A stretch of 5,112 bases of DNA from Opitutaceae bacterium (lineage in GTDB: Bacteria > Verrucomicrobiota > Verrucomicrobiia > Opitutales > Opitutaceae), in contig JAISTY010000131.1 in the NCBI GenBank assembly GCA_031272375.1, positions 1-5,112 of the forward strand. Direction: 5' to 3'. The notes beneath the pieces were generated by a model. The model had not been told where the DNA came from and did not search any database. It was given only the letters and a program-made list of their open reading frames with translations. The position numbers and the translations under genes are program-made. Below, piece by piece: positions 1-5,112 of this stretch (within the stretch, counting starts at the first letter, position 1; each line of letters opens with the position of its first letter).

Positions 1-736
1 CGCGCCGCTGCCCGAGCGTGAAATGATGCAGCCCGCAATGCCGCCCGATCGCTTTGCCGTCCGACGCCCGCAAAATCGGCCCCGGCTTGTCCGGCAAAAA
101 CCGGCGCAGGAAATCCGCGAGCCGCACCTTCCCGATGAAGCAAATCCCCTGGCTGTCCTTCTTCGCCGCGTTCGGCAGCCCCGCCTCCGCCGCAATCCGC
201 CGCAACTCCGGCTTGCGCAAATGCCCCACGGGGAAGCGCGCCCCGGCAAGCTGCCGCTGATCCAGCAACGCCAGGAAATACGACTGGTCCTTGTTCGGAT
301 CCGCCCCCTCCAGCAGCGCGAAAGTCCCGTTCCCCAGCGCCTCCCGCCGCGCGTAATGCCCCGTCGCCACGGCGCCGAACCCGTGCTCCAGCGCCCATTG
401 CCGGAAGACCCCGAACTTGACCTCCCGGTTGCACATGACGTCCGGGTTCGGCGTCAGCCCGCGCCGGTAGCCGTCCACCATGTAGTCCACAACCCTCTCG
501 CGGTAGTCGCGCATCAGGTTGACCACGCTGAACGGGATTTCGAGCCGCTCGCAGACCGCCCGCGCGTCCGCGATGTCGCTTTCCCACGGACAGTCCCCGA
601 TCGGGTTCTCCTCGTGCAGCCAGCTCTTCATGTAGGCCCCCGCGATGTCCGCGCCCTGCCGTTTCAACAGCAGCGCGGCGACGGCGCTGTCAACGCCGCC
701 GGACATCGCGACCAGTATCTTTTCGGAGGCTCCCAT
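1..736 (-). CDS. mnmA: tRNA-specific 2-thiouridylase MnmA (3' end beyond the window)
   Basis: MnmA uses ATP to adenylate U34 and then inserts sulfur, giving 2-thiouridine at the wobble position of tRNA-Lys, -Glu and -Gln in the cytoplasm. I translated the minus strand from the ATG at 736; 245 codons are visible and the C-terminal part is cut off at position 1. The PP-loop SGGVDS is at residues 12-17. TPNPDVMCN follows at 95-103, with the nucleophilic Cys102. The TGHY motif is at 125-128, KDQSYFL at 149-155, and GICFIG at 197-202 with the second catalytic Cys199. Both cysteines fall on the same numbers as in E. coli MnmA, which supports this start. The end of the visible part matches the family's HFTLGQR motif. 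No Shine-Dalgarno sequence precedes the start. The gene is divergent from the tRNA-Thr and pta genes. Its codons favour G at third positions, unlike the plus-strand genes. Identification is secure; motifs were seen directly and function comes from the family. Confidence 0.96.
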   Translation of the reverse strand, partial: MGASEKILVAMSGGVDSAVAALLLKRQGADIAGAYMKSWLHEENPIGDCPWESDIADARAVCERLEIPFSVVNLMRDYRERVVDYMVDGYRRGLTPNPDVMCNREVKFGVFRQWALEHGFGAVATGHYARREALGNGTFALLEGADPNKDQSYFLALLDQRQLAGARFPVGHLRKPELRRIAAEAGLPNAAKKDSQGICFIGKVRLADFLRRFLPDKPGPILRASDGKAIGRHCGLHHFTLGQRR

Positions 737-877
737 GCGGCGCGAGGGAAGGGGCGGAGGCGGACGGCGGAAAGCGGAAACCGCGGGAGGGGAAAACGCC
801 TCCGCGGAAAAAGCCGGGGAAAAGCGTGCTTGCGCCCGTCCGCCCCGCGTGTTCCCTGCGCCTCCTCAATTTCCCTC
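737..877. other. Divergent intergenic region between mnmA and tRNA-Thr
   Basis: This 141-base region must carry the promoters for mnmA (leftward) and for the tRNA (rightward), but I see no convincing -35/-10 pair on either strand. The part next to mnmA (737-826) contains a single T on the plus strand (at 801), so the mnmA leader is almost free of A. The part next to the tRNA (about 836-877) is instead pyrimidine-rich on the plus strand. A GC-rich inverted repeat lies at 781-807. No open reading frame here looks real. Confidence 0.6.
781..807. repeat. GC-rich inverted repeat in the mnmA leader
   Basis: CCGCGGGAGG (781-790) can pair with CCTCCGCGG (799-807). This gives nine base pairs with one bulged G and an eight-base loop (791-798). 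In the mnmA sense the hairpin would lie about 45-70 bases upstream of the start codon, followed by a short run TTTCC. It could be a leader hairpin or a weak terminator, or chance in very GC-rich DNA. An overlapping smaller hairpin GCGG-AAA-CCGC (774-784) would compete with it. The pairing is seen in the sequence; any function is guesswork. Confidence 0.3.
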
Positions 878-953
878 GCCGGGCTAGCTCAGTTGGTAGA
901 GCAACGCTTTCGTAAAGCGTGGGTCGTCGGTTCAAGTCCGATGCCCGGCTCCA
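878..953 (+). tRNA. tRNA-Thr (anticodon CGU), CCA encoded
   Basis: This is a complete 76-base cloverleaf. The acceptor stem GCCGGGC (878-884) pairs perfectly with GCCCGGC (943-949). The discriminator base is T (950), followed by a genome-encoded CCA (951-953). The anticodon stem ACGCT/AGCGT (904-908 with 916-920) encloses the loop TTCGTAA with anticodon CGT at 911-913, so it reads ACG codons for threonine. The T arm is GTCGG-TTCAAGT-CCGAT (926-942) and includes one G-T pair. The D arm carries the usual AGCTCAGTTGGTAGAGC. The strong C-ending codon preference of the neighbouring genes suggests ACG is not the main Thr codon, so this is probably a supplementary isoacceptor. It has C34 and is not a tRNA-Ile, so it is not an expected substrate of either MnmA or TilS. 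Confidence 0.98.
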
Positions 954-994
954 TTTTCCCCCTGAAAACCGTCCCTCCGTCCCCCTTTGCAGAC

Positions 995-2026
995 ATGCCC
1001 ATCATCGCACGCCTTTCCGAGAAACTCCAACGCCACCCGAAACGCATCGTCTTCCCCGAGGGGCGCGACCCGCGCATTCTCCAGGCCGCCCGCCAGTGGG
1101 TCACCCGGCGCATGGGCGTCCCCATCCTCCTCGGCGACCGCACCCAGATCAAGGACGCCGCCCTCCGCCTCGACATCAACCTCCAGGGCATGCGCCTCAT
1201 CGAACCGGAGCGCAGCGAGGACTTCGACGATTTCAGCCAGCGCTTCGAGTTCGCCCGCCGCGCCAAGGGCATCGGCCCCGACGAGGCCCGCGCCGCCATG
1301 CGCGACACCAACTACTACGCCACTATGATGCTCGCCACCGCGCAGGCCGACGCCCTCATCTCCGGCGCCACCATCGCCACCTCCAGCGCCCTCCGCCCCA
1401 TCCTCCAGATCATCCCCCGCCACGAGCACGCCAAAACCGTCTCCTCCCTCATGCTCCTCGACTTCGAGGAGAAAAACATCGGCTCCGACGGCACCCTCTT
1501 TTTCGCCGACTGCGGCGTCATCCCCGATCCGGGCGCCGAGCAGCTTGCCGACATCGCCGTCTCCACCGCGACGATCGCCCACCACCTCACCAACGAGACC
1601 CCGCGCGTCGCCATGCTCGGCTACGCCTCCAAGTCCTCCAGCAACCACCCCGCGCTCGTCAAAATCCGCCATGCCGCCGAGCTTGCCCGCGCCAGGGCCG
1701 CCGCCGCCCTCCTCCCCATGGAAATTGACGGCGAACTCCAGGTGGACGCCGCCCTCGACGCCGTCACCGCCGCCACCAAGGGCGTCGCCAGCGCCGTCGC
1801 CTGGCGCGCCAACGTCCTCGTCTTCCCCGACCTCAACTCCGGCAACATCGCCTTCAAGCTCGCCCACCACCTCGCCGGCGGCAACTCCTACGGCCAGATC
1901 CTCACCGGCCTCTCCAAACCCGCCGTCGAAATCTCCCGCGGCGCCAGCGCGCACGACATCTTCGGCTCCGCCGTCATCGCCGGCATCCAGGCCATAGACC
2001 GCCGCCTCCTCTACGGCGGCGCGTGA
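995..2026 (+). CDS. pta: Phosphate acetyltransferase (short, single-domain type)
   Basis: Pta interconverts acetyl-CoA plus phosphate with acetyl-phosphate plus CoA; with acetate kinase it links acetate to central metabolism. The 343-residue protein is the short form, consisting only of the PTA_PTB catalytic domain without the N-terminal DRTGG/P-loop regions of the E. coli type. Visible family motifs are FPEGRDPRI (20-28), DALISGATIATSSALRPILQ (119-138, with Arg134 at a CoA-site position), FADCGVIPDP (170-179), GELQVDAA (246-253), VLVFPDLNSGNIAFK (274-288) and EISRGASAHDI (312-322). Ser314, Arg315 and Asp321 match the spacing of catalytic Ser309, Arg310 and Asp316 in Methanosarcina thermophila Pta. 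The ATG at 995 fits the family N-terminus; the reading frame stays open far upstream, through the tRNA and opposite mnmA, but that part is not coding. The start lies 41 bases after the tRNA with no terminator between them and no SD. The stop overlaps the tilS GTG. Phosphate butyryltransferase is a less likely alternative. No acetate kinase gene is visible here. Confidence 0.93.
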   Translation: MPIIARLSEKLQRHPKRIVFPEGRDPRILQAARQWVTRRMGVPILLGDRTQIKDAALRLDINLQGMRLIEPERSEDFDDFSQRFEFARRAKGIGPDEARAAMRDTNYYATMMLATAQADALISGATIATSSALRPILQIIPRHEHAKTVSSLMLLDFEEKNIGSDGTLFFADCGVIPDPGAEQLADIAVSTATIAHHLTNETPRVAMLGYASKSSSNHPALVKIRHAAELARARAAAALLPMEIDGELQVDAALDAVTAATKGVASAVAWRANVLVFPDLNSGNIAFKLAHHLAGGNSYGQILTGLSKPAVEISRGASAHDIFGSAVIAGIQAIDRRLLYGGA

Positions 2027-2067
2027 GCGCGCGCCCCGCGCCCGACAGACCGCCGCCTCCCGTGAGC
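1996..2067 (+). repeat. Imperfect direct repeat across the pta/tilS junction
   Basis: AGACCGCCGCCTCC occurs at 1996-2009 and again, identically, at 2047-2060. Each copy is followed by CGTGAGC, at 2022-2028 after a 12-base insert and at 2061-2067 immediately. The first copy encodes the end of Pta and contains its stop and the overlapping GTG of tilS; the second holds an alternative in-frame tilS GTG. This looks like a small tandem duplication with a 12-base difference, but short GCCGCCTCC strings also occur elsewhere in this C-rich DNA (for example inside tilS), so coincidence cannot be excluded. Confidence 0.5.
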
Positions 2068-3093
2068 AAAAAGAAAACCGACTGGCCCCGCGCCGCCCTC
2101 GCTCTCGCCGCGCGCGTCCCCCTCTCCGCCCTCCACCCCGCCGCCCTCGCCGCCGCCGCCGGACGCCCCCGCGACCGCTGGGCCGTCGCCCTCTCCGGAG
2201 GCGCCGACTCCCTCGCCCTCCTCCTCCTCCTCTGGGCGCACTTCCCGGAAAAACGCCGCCGCATGACCGCCCTCCACTTCAACCACCGCCTCCGCGGACG
2301 CCACAGCGACGCCGACGCCCGCTTTTGCCGGACAACCTGCCGCGCCCTCGGCGTCCCGCTCGTCACCGGACGCTGGGACAAGCCGCCGCCAAACCCCGCC
2401 GAGGCCGCCGCCCGTGACGCCCGCCTCGCCTTCATCGCGGAACAGCAGAAAAAACTCCGCGCCCCCGTCCTCTGGCAGGGGCACCAGCGCGACGACGTTC
2501 TTGAAAACCTCCTCCTGCGCCTTGTCCGCGGATCCGGCGCCGCCGGACTCTCCGCCCCGCGCCCCGTCCAGCCCGTCCGCGACACCCTCCGCCTCCGCCC
2601 CCTTCTGACGCTCCCGAAGGAGACCCTCGCCGCCGCCCTTCGCGAGGCCGGCGCGCCCTGGCGCGAGGACGCCACCAACGCCACCCCCTGCTGCCTCCGC
2701 AACCGCCTCCGCCATTCCGTCATCCCCGCCCTCCGGCAAGCCGCCGACGGACGCGACATCGCCGCCGCCGCCGCCCTGTCGCGCGAGCTGCTCGACGAGG
2801 ACAACGACGCTCTTGAGCGACAAGCCGCCGCCCTCCTTCCGCGCTATCCCGCCCGCGAGAAAATTTTCCCGCTTCCCCTGCGCCCCCTCGCGGGGCAGCC
2901 CCGCGCCGTCCTCCGCCGCCTCCTGCACCGCTGGCTCGCCGCGACACGGCAAACGCCCCCGCTTTCCCGCCCCGCTTTTGAGTCCCTCCTTGAATGCGTC
3001 GTCTCCGCGGTCTCCACACGCCGGAGCCTGTCGGACGGCGTCTTTGCCCTGATCCGCCGCGGAACCCTCCGCCTGGAACGCCGCCGCCCCTGA
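2023..3093 (+). CDS. tilS: tRNA(Ile)-lysidine synthase TilS
   Basis: TilS ligates lysine to C34 of the CAU-anticodon tRNA-Ile using ATP, so that it reads AUA and is charged with isoleucine; it is normally essential. The 356-residue protein has the N-type ATP pyrophosphatase loop SGGADS (58-63), HFNHRLRG (85-92), GHQRDDVLEN (153-162) followed by RLVRGSG and GLS (166-177), LRPLL (191-195), WREDATN (213-219) and RNRLRH (226-231). The motif at 153-162 departs from the usual (Q/H)H-x-DDQ-x-ET: Q replaces the usual His, and V and N replace Q and T. The C-terminal part is shorter than in the roughly 430-residue E. coli enzyme, nearer the short Aquifex type. The assigned GTG at 2023 overlaps the pta stop as GTGA, which suggests translational coupling. 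A second in-frame GTG at 2062 would remove a Pro/Arg-rich 13-residue leader and is a serious alternative. The histidine phosphatase gene follows after 14 bases. Confidence 0.93.
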   Translation: MSARPAPDRPPPPVSKKKTDWPRAALALAARVPLSALHPAALAAAAGRPRDRWAVALSGGADSLALLLLLWAHFPEKRRRMTALHFNHRLRGRHSDADARFCRTTCRALGVPLVTGRWDKPPPNPAEAAARDARLAFIAEQQKKLRAPVLWQGHQRDDVLENLLLRLVRGSGAAGLSAPRPVQPVRDTLRLRPLLTLPKETLAAALREAGAPWREDATNATPCCLRNRLRHSVIPALRQAADGRDIAAAAALSRELLDEDNDALERQAAALLPRYPAREKIFPLPLRPLAGQPRAVLRRLLHRWLAATRQTPPLSRPAFESLLECVVSAVSTRRSLSDGVFALIRRGTLRLERRRP

Positions 3094-3107
3094 AACCTTT
3101 TTTGCCC

Positions 3108-3884
3108 ATGAAAAAACATCCGCCACTCCGCCCCGTCCTTTGGCTCCTCGCCCTGCTTGCCGCGACGCCCGCGTTCGGCGGCTTCAAGGTTTATTACATC
3201 CGTCACGCCGAGTTCGGGCACAACGTCGTCAAGCAATACGAGAACGTTCCGAAAGACCGGCGCCCCGCCTACGTTGGCGATTCGGACGCGGTGACCCCGA
3301 AGGGCGCGGAGCAAATCGTCGCGGCCACCGCCAAGCTCAAAAAGCTGCGGTTCGATTTCATCGCGTGCAGCCCCATCCTGCGCAGCCGCCACACCATTCT
3401 CCCCTACCTGCGCGACACCGGGCGCGCCGCTGAAATCTGGCCCGAACTTGCCGAGTTCGGCGAGACAACCACCGTCCTCCTCAACAACGGCGGCGCCCTG
3501 CCGAAGCCCGGAACGGACCTGTTTGCCGGAACCCCCATCCAAATCCCGGATGCCGAGGCCCCGTTTTTCACCCTCCGCCCCGGCGCCGGAAACCACTTCA
3601 AGGCCGCCCCGCGCGACAACCGCCTCCAGCGCGCCGCCGACACCAAGGCCGCCCTCGAAGCCGTCATCGCGCGCCTTCGCGCCGCGTTCGCCGGCACCGA
3701 CAAAACCGTCCTCCTGTCCGGGCATGGCAACAACGGCAAATGCCTGCTCCGGCTGATGGTCCCGAACCACCCGCGGCTCGCGCGCTATCATCCGAAAAAC
3801 ACCGCGCTCTGGATGGTCGAGGAACAGCCCGGCGGCGCCTTCGCCCTGCGCCTGCTGGATGACAAAGCGGTTCCGGAGCCATGA
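3108..3884 (+). CDS. Exported histidine phosphatase superfamily protein
   Basis: This 258-residue protein starts with a typical signal peptide: a charged MKK start, a hydrophobic stretch at about residues 10-19, and a probable signal peptidase I site after AFG (Ala22-x-Gly24), so it should act outside the cytoplasm. There is no lipobox cysteine. The mature part belongs to the phosphoglycerate-mutase-like histidine phosphatases. It has IRHAE (31-35) with the phospho-accepting His33, SPILRSRHT (88-96) with the phosphate-binding Arg92, an acidic stretch WPELAEFGE (111-119) that may supply the proton donor, and LLSGHGN (202-208) with the second catalytic His206. RHA replaces the commoner RHG, a variation known in the superfamily. 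The substrate cannot be told from sequence. The gene begins 14 bases after the tilS stop, so it is probably co-transcribed with pta and tilS, although its exported location does not match theirs. No SD precedes the ATG; the leader is the pyrimidine-rich CCTTTTTTGCCC. Confidence 0.85.
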   Translation: MKKHPPLRPVLWLLALLAATPAFGGFKVYYIRHAEFGHNVVKQYENVPKDRRPAYVGDSDAVTPKGAEQIVAATAKLKKLRFDFIACSPILRSRHTILPYLRDTGRAAEIWPELAEFGETTTVLLNNGGALPKPGTDLFAGTPIQIPDAEAPFFTLRPGAGNHFKAAPRDNRLQRAADTKAALEAVIARLRAAFAGTDKTVLLSGHGNNGKCLLRLMVPNHPRLARYHPKNTALWMVEEQPGGAFALRLLDDKAVPEP

Positions 3885-3986
3885 CCCGCCGCGGGAAGAC
3901 CCGTTGCGCCGCGCGCGGGAGAGGAACTTCGCGCGGGAAACTTTCCCCTCGCCCCGCCCCCCCGCCGGCTGCCTTCATCCGCGCCA
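3885..3986 (+). other. Intergenic gap with weak hairpins between the phosphatase and MBL genes
   Basis: This 102-base gap is the widest between plus-strand protein genes, so an operon boundary or a promoter for the MBL gene could lie here. A short hairpin CGGG-AAGA-CCCG (3892-3903) is followed by only two T residues. GGGAAACTTTCCC (3935-3947) is a perfect inverted repeat but can fold only into a tiny five-pair stem, again without a T tract. Neither is a convincing rho-independent terminator, and I see no clear promoter. A run of seven C is at 3957-3963. Confidence 0.35.
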
Positions 3987-5112
3987 ATGCAATACACCGA
4001 CCTTAACCGTCAGGGTGGCATCGGCGCCAATTCCCAGATCGTCCGCCTCGGCTCCGTCAACATCCTCATTGATTGCGGCCTCCATCCCAAGCTCGCCGGA
4101 CGCGACGCCACCCCCGCCCTGTCCAAAATCGAGGGCGTTCACATTGACCTCATCATTGTCACGCATTGCCACCTCGACCACCTCGGCAGCCTGCCCCTCG
4201 CCATGCGCCAGCATCCCGAGGCGCCCGTCCTCATGTCCCTCTCCAGCCACATGCTCGCCGAACGGATGCTCCACAACTCCGTCAACGTCATGACCCGCCA
4301 GAAGGAGGAGGAGGGCATCGCCGAATATCCCCTCTTCACCCATGCCGAGGTTGAGCGGCTCTGCCGCCGCATCGCCTCCATCCCCTTCGGACAAGCCAAG
4401 CGCGTCTCGTCCGGCAACGACGACATCCACGTCATCCTCCACCCCGCCGGGCATGTCGCGGGCGCCGCCGGCGTCGAACTCGTCCACAAACGCCGCCACA
4501 TCTTTTTTACCGGGGACGTCCTCTTTGACGACCAGCGCATCCTCAAGGGCGCCCGCTTTCCCGCCGGGCACTTTGACACCCTTGTCATGGAGACCACCCG
4601 CGGCGACACCCGGCGCCCCGCCGACAAATCCCGCGCCGACGAGATGGCGCGCCTTGTCACGACCATCAACGACACCATCCGGCGCGGCGGCTCCGTCCTC
4701 ATCCCCGTTTTCGCCCTCGGTCGCATGCAGGAAATCCTCTCGGTCATCCACGACGCCCGCAAATTCGGCAGGCTCGTTGACTGCCCCATCTACTCCGGCG
4801 GCCTCGGCATGGATCTCGTTGATTACTTCGACGAAATCTCGCGCAAAACAAAGCACCTCCAGTTCAACCGCGGCATCGTCAAGGAACTCAAAATCCAGCC
4901 GACGCCCCGCAAGCTCAACCCCGGCGAGGATCCCAAGCGCAACGCCCTCTACGTCATCTCCTCCGGCATGGTCGTTGAAAACACCCCGAGCTACGCCCTC
5001 GCCTCCGGTCTTCTGGGCAACGCGCACAACACCCTCGCCTTCGTCGGCTACTGCGACCCCGACACGCCGGGGGGCCGGCTCCTCGCCACCAAGCCCGGAC
5101 AGGATTTCCTCT
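3987..5112 (+). CDS. Beta-CASP metallo-beta-lactamase-fold protein, probable RNA nuclease (3' end beyond the window)
   Basis: I translated 375 codons from the ATG at 3987; the frame stays open to the window end, so the C-terminus is missing. The N-terminal metallo-beta-lactamase fold has IGANSQIVRLG (12-22), ILIDCGLH (26-33), the metal-binding THCHLDHLG (59-67: His60, His62, Asp64, His65), HPAGHVAGA (152-160, His156) and FTGDV (174-178, Asp177). The beta-CASP insert follows: METTRGD (201-207, motif A acid Glu202), VLIPVFALGRMQEIL (237-251) and YVISSGM (322-328). This is the architecture of CPSF73-like endo/exoribonucleases, normally binding two zinc ions. After SSGM the usual GGP stretch is replaced by VVENTPSY, followed by FVGYCDPDTPGGR, which suggests a distinct subfamily. 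The expected C-terminal motif with a metal-binding His is beyond the window. The start fits the family N-terminus; no SD is present. The RNA substrate is unknown, and DNA cannot be excluded. Confidence 0.9.
   Translation, partial: MQYTDLNRQGGIGANSQIVRLGSVNILIDCGLHPKLAGRDATPALSKIEGVHIDLIIVTHCHLDHLGSLPLAMRQHPEAPVLMSLSSHMLAERMLHNSVNVMTRQKEEEGIAEYPLFTHAEVERLCRRIASIPFGQAKRVSSGNDDIHVILHPAGHVAGAAGVELVHKRRHIFFTGDVLFDDQRILKGARFPAGHFDTLVMETTRGDTRRPADKSRADEMARLVTTINDTIRRGGSVLIPVFALGRMQEILSVIHDARKFGRLVDCPIYSGGLGMDLVDYFDEISRKTKHLQFNRGIVKELKIQPTPRKLNPGEDPKRNALYVISSGMVVENTPSYALASGLLGNAHNTLAFVGYCDPDTPGGRLLATKPGQDFL

Noticed and set aside
830..858. Possible promoter for the tRNA: TTGCGC at 830-835 with a -10 at the right spacing
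   Set aside because: The hexamer 17 bases downstream (853-858) is TCCCTG, which does not resemble a -10 box; the AT-richer CAATTT near 867 has no -35 partner at suitable distance.
878..953. tRNA-Thr as an attachment site for an integrated element
   Set aside because: No integrase, no duplicated tRNA 3' end and no foreign-looking genes follow; pta and tilS directly downstream are core genes.
23..994. Open reading frame continuous with pta extending about 324 codons upstream
   Set aside because: It runs antisense to mnmA and straight through the tRNA gene; the translated sequence is Arg/Pro-rich and matches no family. It is open only because of the strong base bias. The real Pta start is the ATG at 995.
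932..1954. Long minus-strand reading frame opposite pta (340 codons)
   Set aside because: Its Gly/Val/Glu-rich translation is the typical shadow of a C-ending-codon gene. The plus strand here encodes a convincing Pta with all motifs.
2011..3126. Long minus-strand reading frame opposite tilS (371 codons)
   Set aside because: Gly/Ala/Arg-rich low-complexity translation without motifs; the opposite strand encodes TilS with the SGGADS loop.
2844..3791. Minus-strand reading frame opposite the phosphatase (315 codons)
   Set aside because: It spans two genes on the other strand and shows no domain; it is explained by base bias.
3911..3937. Repeated CGCGCGGG strings as a repeat element
   Set aside because: Two short copies in extremely GC-rich DNA; they do not form a regular array or an inverted pair.
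3935..3947. GGGAAACTTTCCC palindrome as an operator or terminator
   Set aside because: The stem is only five pairs when folded and has no T tract. As an operator it is a single isolated site with no associated regulator, so I kept it only as a remark on the intergenic gap.
3975..5027. Long minus-strand reading frame opposite the MBL gene (350 codons)
   Set aside because: Gly/Ala/Asp/Val-rich shadow translation; the plus strand has a full set of MBL and beta-CASP motifs.

Overview
The window is a compact, very GC-rich bacterial chromosome segment carrying housekeeping genes. It has one tRNA gene and five protein genes, two of which are cut by the window edges. The plus-strand genes favour C at third codon positions and every start lacks a Shine-Dalgarno motif. 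The gene families are widespread, so taxonomy is weak. The style (high GC, no SD, a beta-CASP metallo-hydrolase beside core genes) would fit the Verrucomicrobiota, perhaps Opitutales, but this is an impression and not a demonstrated assignment.

Layout. Positions 1-736 (minus strand) hold the N-terminal two thirds of MnmA, the tRNA U34 2-thiouridylase. A 141-base divergent intergenic region, almost free of T on the plus strand for its first 90 bases, leads to a complete tRNA-Thr(CGU) gene with encoded CCA at 878-953. Then, all on the plus strand: phosphate acetyltransferase Pta (995-2026); the tRNA-Ile lysidine synthase TilS (2023-3093), overlapping pta by 4 bases; an exported histidine-phosphatase-superfamily protein (3108-3884), 14 bases after tilS; and, after a 102-base gap, a beta-CASP metallo-beta-lactamase-fold protein (3987 to beyond the window end), a likely RNA nuclease.

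How the genes relate. MnmA and TilS both modify the wobble base of tRNAs (s2U34 and lysidine-34), and the MBL protein probably acts on RNA, so the segment leans towards RNA maturation. Pta is a metabolic enzyme (acetyl-CoA/acetyl-phosphate) that appears translationally linked to tilS. pta, tilS and the phosphatase look like one transcription unit. The encoded tRNA-Thr(CGU) is not an expected substrate of either MnmA or TilS.

I found no mobile element, CRISPR array, phage gene or evident new system. The points most worth a second look are a small imperfect duplication at the pta/tilS junction that yields two GTG-AGC starts, the altered second ATP-site motif in TilS, the lack of SD motifs with pyrimidine-rich leaders, and a strand-wide C-over-G bias that persists across opposite gene orientations.
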